From the NCBI RefSeq assembly GCF_005768555.2, contig NZ_VCHX02000109.1:1-64000 (forward strand): a stretch of DNA of 64,000 bases. Reading direction: 5' to 3'. This DNA comes from Streptomyces sporangiiformans. GTDB taxonomy: Bacteria; Actinomycetota; Actinomycetes; Streptomycetales; Streptomycetaceae. Position 1 is the first letter of the stretch. Every line of letters starts with the position of its first letter. The notes below the pieces were generated by a model. That model saw only the letters and a program-made list of their open reading frames with translations. It made no database searches and was not told the origin of the DNA. Positions 33,862-44,676 of the stretch are shown here, in pieces. A program made the position numbers and the translations under genes.

Positions 33862-35093
33862 GCCACCCCCTCACCGGCGGACCGTGCGTCACGACTCTCC
33901 GCATCGGCATCGGGGACGGCATCGCCATCGGCATCGGGGACGGCGTCGGCGGGCCCACCCGTACCGTCGGCGGGCCGGCCCGTGCCCGCCACCACCCCGA
34001 GCAGCGCCTGGGAGTCGACGACGCCGAGGCATCGGCCCTCGTCCACCACCCGTGCCGGGCTTCCGGTGCGCGCGACCGCCTCGATGGCCTCGGAGACCGT
34101 CGTGTCCGGCGCCACGGCCGGACCGCGGTCGGCCTCGTCCCCGGACGCGGCCCGCATCGCCTTGCGTACCGTCATGACCTGCTCGCGCGGCACGTCCCGG
34201 ACGAACTCGCGGACGTAGTCGTCGGCGGGCGAGCCGACGATCTCCTCGGGCGTGCCGAGCTGGACGATGCGGCCGTCGCGCATGAGGGCGATGCGGTCGC
34301 CCAGGCGCAGGGCTTCGTTCAGGTCGTGGGTGATGAAGACCATCGTGCGGCCCTCCTCGCGGTGGAGCCGGATGACCTCCTCCTGCATATCGCGCCGGAT
34401 CAGCGGGTCGAGCGCGCTGAACGGCTCGTCGAACAGCAGGACTTCGGGGTCGACGGCCAGCGCCCGCGCGAGACCGACCCGCTGCTGCTGGCCGCCCGAC
34501 AGCTGTCCGGGCTTGCGCTGCTCCATGCCCTCCAGGCCGACCTTGGCGACGAACTCGGTCGCCTTCTTCCGGCGCTCCGCCTTGCCCACGCCCTGGATCT
34601 CCAGGCCGTACGCGATGTTGTCGAGCACCGACCGGTGCGGCAGCAGTCCGAAGTGCTGGAAGACCATCGAGGCGCGGTGACGGCGCAGTTCACGCAGGCG
34701 CGCCTTGTCCATCGCGCGTACGTCCTCGCCGTCGATCGAGATGGTCCCCGCCGTCGGCTCGATGAGGCGCGTCAGACAGCGTACGAGCGTGGACTTGCCC
34801 GAGCCGGACAGGCCCATGACGACGAAGACCTCGCCCTTGCGGACCTCGAAGCCCACGTCCCGGACGGCGGCCGTGCAGCCGGTGCGGGCCCGCAGCTCGG
34901 CGGGGCCGAGGTCGGTGAGCGCCGAGTCGCCGGGTATGCGCTCGGCCTTCGGCCCGAAGACCTTCCACAGGCCGTCGACGGCGAAGACGGGCGAGCCGGC
35001 CTTACCGACGCCGCCGGACGAGGAAGAGGAAGCGGAAGCGGAGGAGGAAGAAGAGGGAGAGGAAGAGGAAGCAGTCGATGTAGTCGTCATCAC
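33858..35093 (-). CDS. glycine betaine/choline ABC transporter ATP-binding protein
   Basis: This 411-residue ATPase has Walker [10 protein letters not shown], signature [15 protein letters not shown], Walker [14 protein letters not shown] and the H-loop ITHDL, followed by a CBS-like C-terminal region ([33 protein letters not shown]) typical of OpuAA/ProV osmosensing ATPases. The N-terminus is a 25-residue Ser/Ala run, a low-complexity leader that may be spurious. The GTG at 35093 and the ATG at 35090 are both possible starts; they overlap the stop of the dehydrogenase gene (TGATG). Confidence 0.9.
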   Translation of the reverse strand: MMTTTSTASSSSPSSSSSASASSSSSGGVGKAGSPVFAVDGLWKVFGPKAERIPGDSALTDLGPAELRARTGCTAAVRDVGFEVRKGEVFVVMGLSGSGKSTLVRCLTRLIEPTAGTISIDGEDVRAMDKARLRELRRHRASMVFQHFGLLPHRSVLDNIAYGLEIQGVGKAERRKKATEFVAKVGLEGMEQRKPGQLSGGQQQRVGLARALAVDPEVLLFDEPFSALDPLIRRDMQEEVIRLHREEGRTMVFITHDLNEALRLGDRIALMRDGRIVQLGTPEEIVGSPADDYVREFVRDVPREQVMTVRKAMRAASGDEADRGPAVAPDTTVSEAIEAVARTGSPARVVDEGRCLGVVDSQALLGVVAGTGRPADGTGGPADAVPDADGDAVPDADAESRDARSAGEGVA

Positions 35094-36619
35094 GCGGCAC
35101 CACCCATCAGGTCAACACATTTCTCACCGACCATGAGCACCCCGATCATCGGGTTCACGGCGGTCATCGTCGGGAAAACGGACGCGTCGGCGATGCGGAT
35201 GCCGTCGAGTCCTCGGATCTTCAACTCGGGGTCGACGACCGCGAGTCGGTCGTCCGGGGCGCCCATACGGCAGGTACCCGCGGGGTGGTACACGGTGTGC
35301 GCCACCTTCCGCGCGTACTCGCTGAGCTCCTCGTCTCCCGTGACGTCGGGGCCGGGGCACACCTCACGCTTCAACCACCCGGCCAGCGGCTCCGACTTGG
35401 CGATCTCACGGGCGATGCGGATGCCGTCCACGAGAGTGCGGCCGTCGTAGTCCTCCTCGTCCGTGAAGTAACGGAAGTCGAGGGCGGGTTTCTCGGCCGG
35501 GTCGGCGCTGGTCAGGTACAGCCGCCCGCGGCTGCGCGGTTTGGGGATGTTGGGGGTCATCGAGACGCCGTGCGCGGGGCGTTCGTAGCCGAGCCGTTCC
35601 GGGTTGTCCGTGAACGGGATTTGGTAGAAGTGGAACATCAGGTCCGGACCCGCGCTTTGGGGATCACGGCGCACGAACAGGCCGGCGTCGGAGTCCATCG
35701 CCGAGTTCTCGGGAATCGGCCCGTTCGTCTCCCAGACGATGACCGACTCGGGATGGTCGAGCAGGTTCTCGCCGACACCGGGCAGATCGTGCACGACGGG
35801 GATACCGAGCCGCTCCAGGTCCTCCTTGGGCCCGACACCGGAGTGGAGGAGCAGCCGGGGCGAGTCCACCGCGCCCGCGCACAGCAGGACTTCGCTCTTC
35901 GCGCGTACGAGGATCTCCTCCCCGTCCTTCGTGCGGACGTGCACACCCTGCGCGCGCGTCCCGTCGAGCTCCAGCTTGTACGCCCAGGTCTCCAGGAAGA
36001 TGCGGAGGTTGGGCCGCTCGTCCATGACGGGGTGCAGATACGCGACCGACGCGCTCGAGCGCTTGTTGTTCTCCGGGTGGTACGCGAGATCGAAGAACCC
36101 GACGCCTTCGTTGAACGGCTTCTTGTTGAAGCCCTCGACGCGTGGCACGCCCAGAGCGGCCTGGGCGGCGTCGACGAAGTCGCGGGCGATCGCGTTCCGG
36201 TCCTTCTCGTCGACGGCGACGACGTTGTTGCGCAGCCGGGCGTAGTACGCCTCCATGGGCACCGCGCCCCAGCCCTTGGCGCCCGCCGCCTCCCACTCGT
36301 CCCAGTCGGACGGCAGCGGCTTGAACGCGATGAGCGTGTTGTGCGAGGAGCAGCCGCCGAGGACACGGGCGCGGCTGTGCCGGATGTGCGAGTTGCCGCG
36401 CGGCTGCTCGGTCGTCGGATAGTCGTAGTCCAGGTCCCCGCCGAGCAGGCCCATCCAGCGGCGCAGGGTCAGGACGTCCTCGCGGTCGACGTCGCTGGGG
36501 CCGCCCTCGATGACGGCGACGGTGACGTCCGGGTTCTCGGTCAGGCGGGATGCGATGACAGAGCCCGCGGTACCGCCGCCGATGACGACGTAGTCGTACG
36601 TGTGCTCTTGGTCAGGCAT
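35090..36619 (-). CDS. betA: GMC-family choline dehydrogenase-like oxidoreductase
   Basis: This 509-residue flavoprotein has the FAD-binding motif [17 protein letters not shown] at the N-terminus, the GMC signature [16 protein letters not shown] and the C-terminal active-site segment [13 protein letters not shown]. It probably oxidises choline to betaine aldehyde. The ATG at 36619 has an AGGAG site upstream; the frame extends 74 codons further without conserved sequence. The gene sits between an aldehyde dehydrogenase and a betaine/choline transporter, which supports the assignment. Other alcohols remain possible substrates. Confidence 0.9.
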   Translation of the reverse strand: MPDQEHTYDYVVIGGGTAGSVIASRLTENPDVTVAVIEGGPSDVDREDVLTLRRWMGLLGGDLDYDYPTTEQPRGNSHIRHSRARVLGGCSSHNTLIAFKPLPSDWDEWEAAGAKGWGAVPMEAYYARLRNNVVAVDEKDRNAIARDFVDAAQAALGVPRVEGFNKKPFNEGVGFFDLAYHPENNKRSSASVAYLHPVMDERPNLRIFLETWAYKLELDGTRAQGVHVRTKDGEEILVRAKSEVLLCAGAVDSPRLLLHSGVGPKEDLERLGIPVVHDLPGVGENLLDHPESVIVWETNGPIPENSAMDSDAGLFVRRDPQSAGPDLMFHFYQIPFTDNPERLGYERPAHGVSMTPNIPKPRSRGRLYLTSADPAEKPALDFRYFTDEEDYDGRTLVDGIRIAREIAKSEPLAGWLKREVCPGPDVTGDEELSEYARKVAHTVYHPAGTCRMGAPDDRLAVVDPELKIRGLDGIRIADASVFPTMTAVNPMIGVLMVGEKCVDLMGGAA

Positions 36620-36767
36620 GGGGAGCTGCTCCTCTGGGTCGTGCAAGGTGCTGCGCTTGGGGAGTGGGGGACGGGGGTGGACGTGGTCTCGCGCAGGGCT
36701 CAGCCGGATCGGGCGGCCGGCCGGACCCGGTGGCCGGCCGGACCCGGCGGTCAGCGGGACCCGGTGG

Positions 36768-38288
36768 TCAGCCGGCGAACCACCGCACCGGCTGGGGCGC
36801 GAGGTTCTGGTACACGTGCTTGGTCTCGCGGTACTCGGCAAGACCCGCGGGTCCGAGCTCCCGCCCGACGCCGCTCTTGCCGAAGCCGCCCCACTCCGCC
36901 TGCGGGAGGTAGGGGTGGAAGTCGTTGATCCACACGGTGCCGTGCCGCAGTCGTCCGGCCACGCGCCGGGCGCGGCCCGCGTCGGCGGTCCAGACGGCGC
37001 CCGCGAGCCCGTACTCGGTGTCGTTGGCGAGCTCGACGGCCTCGTCCTCGGTGCGGAAGGTCTCGACGGTCAGGACGGGCCCGAAGACCTCCTCGCGTAC
37101 GACCTTCATCTCGCGGTGGCACCGGTCGAGGACGGTCGGCTCGTAGAAGTAGCCGGTGGCGGGCCGTACGTCGGACGGCTCGGGCCGCTTCCCGCCGGCC
37201 CGCAGCATGGCGCCCTCCGCCAGGGCGGAGGCCACGTATGCCTCGGTCTTCTCGCGCTGCTGCTCGGAGACGAGCGGCCCGCACTCGACACCGTCCTCGG
37301 TGCCGCGGCCGAGCTTGATCCTCTCTGCGCGGCGGGCGATCTCGGCGACGAAGCGTTCGCGTACGGACTCCTCGACGATGAGGCGTCCGCCGGCGGAGCA
37401 CACCTGGCCGCTGTGGATGAAGGCGGCGTTGAGGGCCTGGTCGACGGCGGTGTCGAACCCTTCCTCCGTGGCGCAGGCGTCGGCGAAGACGACGTTGGGG
37501 TTCTTGCCGCCGAGTTCGAGGGCGGCCTTCTTCACGGTGACGGCGGCGGCCTGCGCGACCTTGACTCCGCTGATGAGGCCGCCGGTGAAGGACACGAGGT
37601 CGACCCCCGGGTGCTCGGCGAGCCGGGCGCCGACCGAATGCCCGGGCCCGGTCACGATGTTGGCGACACCGGCGGGCAGCCCGGCCTCGACGAGCAGCTC
37701 CACGAGGGCGATCGTGGTCAGCGGAGTGATCTCACTCGGCTTGATGACGAACGTGTTGCCCGCGGCGAGCGCGGGCGCGACCTTCCAACTCGCCTGGAGC
37801 AGCGGATAGTTCCACGGCGTGATCATGGCGCACACGCCGACGGGTTCATGCACGACGACGCTGTGAATGTCATCGGACCCCGCATCGACGACCCGTCCCC
37901 CGCCCTCTCCGACGACGAGGTCGGCGAAGTACCGGAAGGCGTCGGCGACACAGTCGATGTCCACGCGCCCCTCTTCGACCGTCTTGCCCGCGTCGCGGCT
38001 CTCCAGGAGTCCGAGCCGCTCCCGGTCGCGTACGAGGAGGTCGGCGACGCGACGCAGGAGTCCGGCGCGCTCGGCGACGGGGGTGCGGGGCCAGGGTCCT
38101 TCGTCGAAGGCCCGGCGGGCCGCGGCGACGGCCGCGTCCGCGTCCTGCCCGTCACCCTCCGCGACCACGGCGAACGGCTTGGCATCCGCCGGGTCGAGAA
38201 TCTCCCGTGTGGCCCCGGCAACGGCTTCGAGCCACTCCCCGCCCACGTGAATGGTCTGCTGCGCCTGTCGTTCCGCTGGTCCCGCCAT
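36768..38288 (-). CDS. betB: betaine-aldehyde dehydrogenase-like aldehyde dehydrogenase
   Basis: This 506-residue NAD(P)-dependent aldehyde dehydrogenase has the motif MITPWNYPLLQASWKVAPAL, the general-base Glu in LELGGKNPN and the nucleophilic Cys in SGQVCSAGGR. The final oxidation of betaine aldehyde to glycine betaine is the likely reaction, given the adjacent choline dehydrogenase. A 148-base gap with repeats of a CGGCCGGACCCGG word separates the two genes. It is the first gene of the operon and is divergent from the MarR-GNAT gene, which carries an operator-like palindrome at its start. Confidence 0.92.
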   Translation of the reverse strand: MAGPAERQAQQTIHVGGEWLEAVAGATREILDPADAKPFAVVAEGDGQDADAAVAAARRAFDEGPWPRTPVAERAGLLRRVADLLVRDRERLGLLESRDAGKTVEEGRVDIDCVADAFRYFADLVVGEGGGRVVDAGSDDIHSVVVHEPVGVCAMITPWNYPLLQASWKVAPALAAGNTFVIKPSEITPLTTIALVELLVEAGLPAGVANIVTGPGHSVGARLAEHPGVDLVSFTGGLISGVKVAQAAAVTVKKAALELGGKNPNVVFADACATEEGFDTAVDQALNAAFIHSGQVCSAGGRLIVEESVRERFVAEIARRAERIKLGRGTEDGVECGPLVSEQQREKTEAYVASALAEGAMLRAGGKRPEPSDVRPATGYFYEPTVLDRCHREMKVVREEVFGPVLTVETFRTEDEAVELANDTEYGLAGAVWTADAGRARRVAGRLRHGTVWINDFHPYLPQAEWGGFGKSGVGRELGPAGLAEYRETKHVYQNLAPQPVRWFAG

Positions 38289-38484
38289 GATCGGTGTTGC
38301 CTTCCGTTCCTGATCCGTGCCCCCGTGTCACACCCCGTGGCACTCCTGGGGCGGAGTGCCCCTGCCCCCTGACCGTCGGTACATGCACAATCCGTGGCTG
38401 AAAGTGCGCTGAGTCACTGAAAGTGAGCCGCTCAGCCTGCGCCGACCACCGAAAGGCTGCCCGTGCCATCGACATCATCCTGAT

Positions 38485-38502
38485 CTTTGACTAAAGTCAA
38501 AG
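38485..38502. promoter_or_regulatory. operator-like palindrome before the MarR-GNAT gene
   Basis: CTTTGAC and GTCAAAG, separated by 4 bases, end 5 bases before the ATG at 38507. The symmetry and AT-rich arms fit a MarR dimer site, so the regulator probably represses itself. It lies about 200 bases from the divergent betB start and could affect that operon too. Confidence 0.7.
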
Positions 38503-38506
38503 AAGT

Positions 38507-39394
38507 ATGGAGCCAGTGTCAGCGGAGCATGTGACGACCCTGCGTCGCTTCAATCGCTACTTCACCCGGCGTATCGGCGCGCTCGACGACCACTATCTGG
38601 GCCAGGACCGGCCACTCGGTGAGGCGCGGTTGCTGTTCGAGATCGGGGACGGGGTCTCGCTGCGGGAGCTGCGCGGCCGGCTCGGGCTGGATGCCGGGTA
38701 TCTGAGCCGGATGGCCCGCGCGCTGGAGGCCCAGGGGCTCGTACGCATCACCGTGCATCCGAAGGACACCCGGCAGCGGCTCGCGGAGCTCACCCCGGCC
38801 GGGCACGTCGAGGTGAAGGAGCAGAACCGGCGGGCCAACCACCTCGCCGAGGGGCTGCTCAAGGGTCTTACGCCGCCCCAGCGGGGACAGTTGACCGAGG
38901 CCCTCGGCTCCGCCCAGCGGCTGCTGCGGCTCGCCGCGATCAGCGTCGAGGTCGTCGACGGGGCCGCACCCGACGCCCGCGCCTGCCTCGACGCCTACGC
39001 CGCCGACATCGACGAACGGTTCCCCGAAGGCTTCGACCCGGCGTCCCTCGTACGACCGCATGAGGTGTCGGGGGACACCGGCGCCTTTCTCGTCGCGTAC
39101 GAGGAAGGGCGTCCCGTGGGATGCGGGGCGCTGCGGCGGCTCGAAGCCGGCGTCGGCGAGATCCGGCACGTGTGGGTGCACCCGGACGCCCGTCGCCTGG
39201 GCCTCGCCCGGCGTCTGCTCGACGCGCTGGAACGGCAGGCCACGCAGCGCGGGTACGAGATCGTACGCCTCGACACGCATGCCTCCCTCACCGAGGCGCA
39301 GGCCATGTACCGGGCGTGCGGGTACGCCGAGATCCCTCGGTACGACGCGAACGTGTACGCCGCGTACTGGTTCGAGAAGCGGCTCGGGCGCTGA
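38507..39394 (+). CDS. MarR-type regulator fused to GNAT acetyltransferase
   Basis: This 295-residue protein has an N-terminal MarR winged helix (LGEARLLFEIGDGVSLRELR, LGLDAGYLSRMARALEAQGL with the recognition helix, then VHPKDTRQRLAELT wing). The C-terminal GNAT domain carries VWVHPDARRLGLARRLLDALE, the acetyl-CoA-binding pyrophosphate loop. Such fusions are known in actinobacteria, but the acetyl acceptor is unknown. The gene faces the choline/betaine operon. The ribosome site is weak (AAGAAG), and the operator overlaps the leader, so translation may be from a very short leader. Confidence 0.88.
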   Translation: MEPVSAEHVTTLRRFNRYFTRRIGALDDHYLGQDRPLGEARLLFEIGDGVSLRELRGRLGLDAGYLSRMARALEAQGLVRITVHPKDTRQRLAELTPAGHVEVKEQNRRANHLAEGLLKGLTPPQRGQLTEALGSAQRLLRLAAISVEVVDGAAPDARACLDAYAADIDERFPEGFDPASLVRPHEVSGDTGAFLVAYEEGRPVGCGALRRLEAGVGEIRHVWVHPDARRLGLARRLLDALERQATQRGYEIVRLDTHASLTEAQAMYRACGYAEIPRYDANVYAAYWFEKRLGR

Positions 39395-39403
39395 GGACCA
39401 GGA

Positions 39404-39736
39404 CTACCGCTGCGACGCCGCCGCCGCGTGCTTGGCCAGTTGCACCGCCGACTTCAGGCTCAGCCCCGGCGCCGCCTCGCGCAGCACCTTGATCGCCTGT
39501 ACGGAGTCGGGTGCTCCCTCGTACCCCGCCGCGGCGAGGCGTTCGTGGACCCAGCGGGCGAACAGGTCGGCGTCCTCGGCCGCCGCGGCCTGCTCGATGA
39601 GGGCGGCGGCCCGCTCCAGGCCCGGCCGCTCCTCGGGCGAGGCCTCGTCGAGCGCCCAGCGCACCCGCGCGGCGATGACATCGGCGTCCCGGAGGACGAG
39701 GACGTTCAGGTCTGGTTGCTGGGATCGTCCGAACAT
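39404..39736 (-). CDS. hypothetical protein with ribosomal L7/L12 C-terminal-like segment
   Basis: This 110-residue protein has an N-terminal LNVLVLRDADVIAARVRWAL segment, a helical middle, and a C-terminal region (SVQAIKVLREAAPGLSLKSA) that resembles the L7/L12 C-terminal domain pattern (IKxxREATGLGLKEAK). Such L7/L12-like proteins occur in Streptomyces outside the ribosome, with no known role. The ATG at 39736 is chosen, but its ribosome site is weak; the frame could start at a TTG at 39772. It converges on the MarR-GNAT gene 10 bases away. Confidence 0.7.
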   Translation of the reverse strand: MFGRSQQPDLNVLVLRDADVIAARVRWALDEASPEERPGLERAAALIEQAAAAEDADLFARWVHERLAAAGYEGAPDSVQAIKVLREAAPGLSLKSAVQLAKHAAAASQR

Positions 39737-39872
39737 GGGCCCATGCTCGACGCAAACCACCTTGCGGATCAAGGAAGTTGAGCAGCTTCTGAGCCGGGCT
39801 CGGTCGGCGGATCCGTCGGCCGCTCAGTCTGCGGCTCAGTCGGCGGCTCTGTGGGCGGCTCGGTCGGCGGGC

Positions 39873-40664
39873 TCAGCCGCTGGCCGGTTCCGGGCACTCC
39901 GTGTCCGGTGGGCAGAACCAGCTCAACGCCGCGTCCAGAACTTCCTGTTCGTCGTCGTAGCCGTCCGCCGCCGGGCCGTAGGAGGTCAGTGCGTACAGCT
40001 GGCCGTCCACGGATTCGAAGCGGTGGTCGATGACGTGCCAGGTGCCGCCGATGTCGCTCTCGCCCCTGAGGGAGTCGGCGAGGTATTCGAGGCGGGCGGC
40101 CGGGCGGCCGTCCTCGTCGAGGGGGTCCAGGGAGAGCTGGTCGAAACCCTGGGGCGTTGCGTTCGGGTCCGACACGTACTCCTGAAGGGATGCGTACGGG
40201 GTGGCCTCCCGCACCTTGTAGATCTGGAGGCGGCGGGAGCCGTCGGCGCTGCGGTAGTGGACGACGCGAAAGCCGTGCTGGGAGTCGCTCGTCGTGCGGT
40301 TCCAGTCCTTGTTGACGGCCACCCGGAAGCCATACGGGTCCGCCACGGCCGCGTATCCGAAGGGCGGTCCGCCCGTCGGGCTCGGCGACGCCGTGCCCTC
40401 GGTGCCGGTGCCGTCCGTGCCGTCCTTCTTGGTGTTCTGTTCGGGCGGGACCTCACGGGCCACGAAGTACCCCGCCGGCTGCGGCTCGTCCTTCCAGCCC
40501 AGCGCCCAGGTGCCGAAGGCCAGTCCGCAGACCGAGAGCCCCACGACGGCGCCGCGCAGCACCTGGCGCTGGAGCGCCGCGTCGCGTCGCTGGAGCGCGA
40601 CGATCCGCTGTTCCTCGTCCGGCCCCGCCCACTCCTGACGGTCGGCGTCGAAGACCTTCACCAT
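39873..40664 (-). CDS. hypothetical single-pass membrane protein
   Basis: This 263-residue protein has a short acidic and basic inner region, one membrane helix (GAVVGLSVCGLAFGTWAL) and an outer domain of about 190 residues after a Thr/Gly/Pro linker. The outer part (PYGFRVAVNKDWNRTTSD through LSWFCPPDTECP) looks like a single globular domain with two cysteines near the end. The ATG at 40664 has a GGAAGGACGG site upstream. I recognise no catalytic motif. It is the third gene after the pair at 40694-42849 and is 29 bases from it, so probably in the same operon. Confidence 0.78.
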   Translation of the reverse strand: MVKVFDADRQEWAGPDEEQRIVALQRRDAALQRQVLRGAVVGLSVCGLAFGTWALGWKDEPQPAGYFVAREVPPEQNTKKDGTDGTGTEGTASPSPTGGPPFGYAAVADPYGFRVAVNKDWNRTTSDSQHGFRVVHYRSADGSRRLQIYKVREATPYASLQEYVSDPNATPQGFDQLSLDPLDEDGRPAARLEYLADSLRGESDIGGTWHVIDHRFESVDGQLYALTSYGPAADGYDDEQEVLDAALSWFCPPDTECPEPASG

Positions 40665-40693
40665 GGTTCGCCGTCCTTCCGGCAGCTCGGCGC

Positions 40694-41095
40694 TCAACGC
40701 TGCAGGAGCTGGGTGATCGCCTGGGTGACGGCGGTCACGGACGCGGCGGTCGCCGCGGCGGGACCGTAGGCCTCCAGGCGGGCCCGCAGCCGGGTGAGCG
40801 GGCCGTGTCCGCTGCGCCCTGTGCGGGCGATCTCGCCCTCCACCACGGCCAGTTCGGCGCCGAGCGCTTCGCTCTCAGCCGTGTGCTCCTGCTGCTGCCC
40901 GAGTTCGGTGCGCAGCGTCCGTACGGCGGTGAGCAGCTGCGCGTACCCCGGTTCGGCCGTCACGACCGTGTAGTTGGTGGACTCGGCCTTGCCGTGCGCG
41001 CCGAAGGCCTGGGAGCCCCCGCTGACCGTCCCGATCTGGACGTGCGCCCCGCCGTCCGTCTCGAACGCCCCGCCGCTGTCCCCGCCGGTGCTCAT
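40694..41095 (-). CDS. small protein sharing a motif with the upstream membrane protein
   Basis: This 133-residue soluble protein begins with a Gly/Ser-rich stretch and the segment IGTVSGGSQAFGAHGKAEST (residues 21-40). The C-terminus of the upstream gene product has a related segment, and 10 of 20 positions are identical. A coiled-coil-like helical region follows (LLTAVRTLRTELGQQQEHTA), then a hydrophobic C-terminus (AAATAASVTAVTQAITQLLQ). The ATG overlaps the upstream stop by 4 bases. The family is unknown to me. The shared motif suggests the two proteins recognise each other. Confidence 0.8.
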   Translation of the reverse strand: MSTGGDSGGAFETDGGAHVQIGTVSGGSQAFGAHGKAESTNYTVVTAEPGYAQLLTAVRTLRTELGQQQEHTAESEALGAELAVVEGEIARTGRSGHGPLTRLRARLEAYGPAAATAASVTAVTQAITQLLQR

Positions 41096-42849
41096 ACCGT
41101 GCTCCTCTCCGTGTGCGTGGCCTGGCCGTGCGAGCCCGTGGCGAGTGCGCCGCCGGACATCTCCTTGATGTAGAGCCCGCTGTTGTGGATGTTCGTGATG
41201 TTCTGCTCCAGGCGGTCGGTGCGGTAGCCGTGCGCCCGCAGGGCGTCCCGTACGCCCTCGCCGATCCGGTCCTGGAGGGTCCTGACGTAACGGGCGACGT
41301 CCATCTCCTGGAAGAGGGACAGCTCGTCGGTGCTGGCCAGCTGGCGCAGCGACATCAAGGGGGCGTCGGGGGCCGCCTGTTCGGGACGGGCCGACCACCG
41401 GCGCAGCACGGAGCGGAGGGCGCGCAGGGCGGCAAGTCCGGTCGCCACGCCGACCGAGGGAGCGTCGATCAGGGCGCGCGCCGCGTCCCGCAGCGGGCCT
41501 TCCGGCTCGGATCCCACGATCGCGTCGATCTCCCGGAACTCCGGCACGATCGGTCCGAGCACATGCGGCACCACTTCGAGGACCAGCATGCCGCCCTGGG
41601 TGTGCACCCGGACGAGAAGCGAGACGACGACCTGCTCGTTCCAGGCGCCGACCCTGATCCGCAGGAAGTGACGGCGTGCCTCACCGCCCTCGCCCACCGA
41701 CTCGCCCAGGTGGCGTTCGACCTGCGCGGAGTCGTACACGACGGCGGTCCGGCCGTCGCCCAGGCCGGTGGAGACCGGTTCGTCGCGGCCCACACCGGAC
41801 GGGAGGTAGACGAACTCCTCGATCTCCAGGTCCCGCAGCCGGTCCCGGCCGGTACCGGTGTCCCCGGCGGACTTCTTCAATGCCTTCAGCCGGGGCTCGA
41901 TCATGCCGATGACCTCACGCGCGGTGAGCTGCGCGGCCGCCGGGCGCGGACCCGGTACGCCGCCGTCCTCCCCCGCCTCCCTGTGCCGCAGTTCCAGTAC
42001 GACCGACCAGGGTTTGCGGGGCGATCCGGCGCCGACGAAGGGACGGTTGGCGTCGTAGAGGGTGAGCGAGGCGTCCTGCTCCCGGCGGATGCGCCCGGCG
42101 AGGTCCGCGTAGCGGTCGGGCAGGTCGGGCGGCGGCGTCTCGGCGAACGTCTGGCGGGCCAGCGCCGTGCGCAGCGTCTGCTTCCGCAGCCACTGGTGGC
42201 GCCAGACGACGACGGCCAGCAGCAGCGGGAAGATCACCGGGTACGGCGTGTCGGCGATTCCGCCCCAGGCCTCCCACCAGTACCGGAAGACGGTCACCCA
42301 GGCGGACGCGGTGACCAGCCATGCGAAGCGCCGCCGTAACCAGGCCAGCCAGGGGGGCAGGGGCACCCGCGGGAGCACGGCGGTGTCCCTGCCCCGGCCG
42401 GAGAAGATCCGCGCGAACCACAGCAACAGGACGACCGCCGCGTACGACGCCGCCCAGCCGCCCGGGACGAGCCCGCCGAACAGGCCCGGCGCGCCCGTCC
42501 CGGCCGACTCGAAGGCGAGCGCGAGGGAGTCGTCGGCGGACAGCCCGGAGTCGCCGCCGGAGCTGTCCTCCGCGGCGTCCCAGATCATCACCACGTCGCT
42601 GACCAGGAAACCGGCCCACACCGCGAGCAGCAGCAGGGCGGTGCGCACCTCGTCGCGTCGGGCGCGCAGCGCGTGCGCGAGGACGGGCAGGACATCCGCG
42701 CCGAGCGGCGGCGCCACCGGGCGCTCCGCGTGTCCGACGAGTTCGTCGATGACCTGTCTACGGAACCCCGCGTCCAGATGGGCCCCCGCGCACAACAGCC
42801 TGGTGGCCTCGGTGTGGCCACAGCGCCGCCTCGACGGTTCGCTCCCCAT
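41092..42849 (-). CDS. large polytopic membrane protein with C-terminal interaction motif
   Basis: This 585-residue protein has about six membrane helices in the first 220 residues (for example LLLLAVWAGFLVSDVVMIW, SYAAVVLLLWFARIFS and FPLLLAVVVW), then a long cytoplasmic region of about 360 residues with an LTAREVIGMIEPRLKAL-type helix and a Val-rich beta-sheet core (QVVVSLLVRVHTQGGMLVLE). It ends in IKEMSGGALATGSHGQATHT (561-580), similar to the N-terminus of the next gene product. Codon 171 is TTA, so translation may depend on bldA. I do not recognise a family. Confidence 0.8.
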   Translation of the reverse strand: MGSEPSRRRCGHTEATRLLCAGAHLDAGFRRQVIDELVGHAERPVAPPLGADVLPVLAHALRARRDEVRTALLLLAVWAGFLVSDVVMIWDAAEDSSGGDSGLSADDSLALAFESAGTGAPGLFGGLVPGGWAASYAAVVLLLWFARIFSGRGRDTAVLPRVPLPPWLAWLRRRFAWLVTASAWVTVFRYWWEAWGGIADTPYPVIFPLLLAVVVWRHQWLRKQTLRTALARQTFAETPPPDLPDRYADLAGRIRREQDASLTLYDANRPFVGAGSPRKPWSVVLELRHREAGEDGGVPGPRPAAAQLTAREVIGMIEPRLKALKKSAGDTGTGRDRLRDLEIEEFVYLPSGVGRDEPVSTGLGDGRTAVVYDSAQVERHLGESVGEGGEARRHFLRIRVGAWNEQVVVSLLVRVHTQGGMLVLEVVPHVLGPIVPEFREIDAIVGSEPEGPLRDAARALIDAPSVGVATGLAALRALRSVLRRWSARPEQAAPDAPLMSLRQLASTDELSLFQEMDVARYVRTLQDRIGEGVRDALRAHGYRTDRLEQNITNIHNSGLYIKEMSGGALATGSHGQATHTERSTV

Positions 42850-43020
42850 GTTCCCGACACTCCTGTTGCCGCAGGTGAATTCCCTTGGTGGGCAAGGAGA
42901 CGGACGCTAACGGAGGAGCTGTGGAGGCAGGAGGAGACGGACGGAAAAGCCCCCCGGACAGGTGAATCTCTCCTGCCAAGCGTTTAAGCCGGGCCGGAGA
43001 AGCGTGCGGGGAACAGCGCG

Positions 43021-43054
43021 CGAGCCCGCACGGCCGGATGGCCGTACGGGCTCG
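43021..43054 (-). terminator. terminator downstream of mdh
   Basis: Two 15-base arms (CGAGCCCGCACGGCC and its near complement, one mismatch) with a 4-base loop lie about 70 bases after the mdh stop. No U-tract is present. Confidence 0.7.
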
Positions 43055-43110
43055 CGGAGTACGGGCTCGCGGAGTACGGGCTCGCGGAGTACGGGCTTGC
43101 TCAATACGGG
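43051..43110. repeat. 15-bp tandem repeat after mdh
   Basis: CTCGCGGAGTACGGG is repeated three times exactly (43051, 43066, 43081), followed by a diverged fourth copy (CTTGCTCAATACGGG). The first copy shares its start with the right arm of the terminator, so the array may have grown from the hairpin by slippage. It is non-coding. Confidence 0.85.
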
Positions 43111-43122
43111 CTAGCGGTCGGC

Positions 43123-44676
<1,554 letters not shown>

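Noticed and set aside
31717..34218. Long plus-strand frame of 833 codons opposite the ABC permease and ATPase genes
   Set aside because: It is antisense to genes with clear homology, and its composition (Asp, Gly, Arg, His) is typical of a GC-rich shadow frame.
43051..43110. CRISPR-like array after mdh
   Set aside because: The 15-bp units are contiguous with no spacers, so it is a simple tandem repeat.
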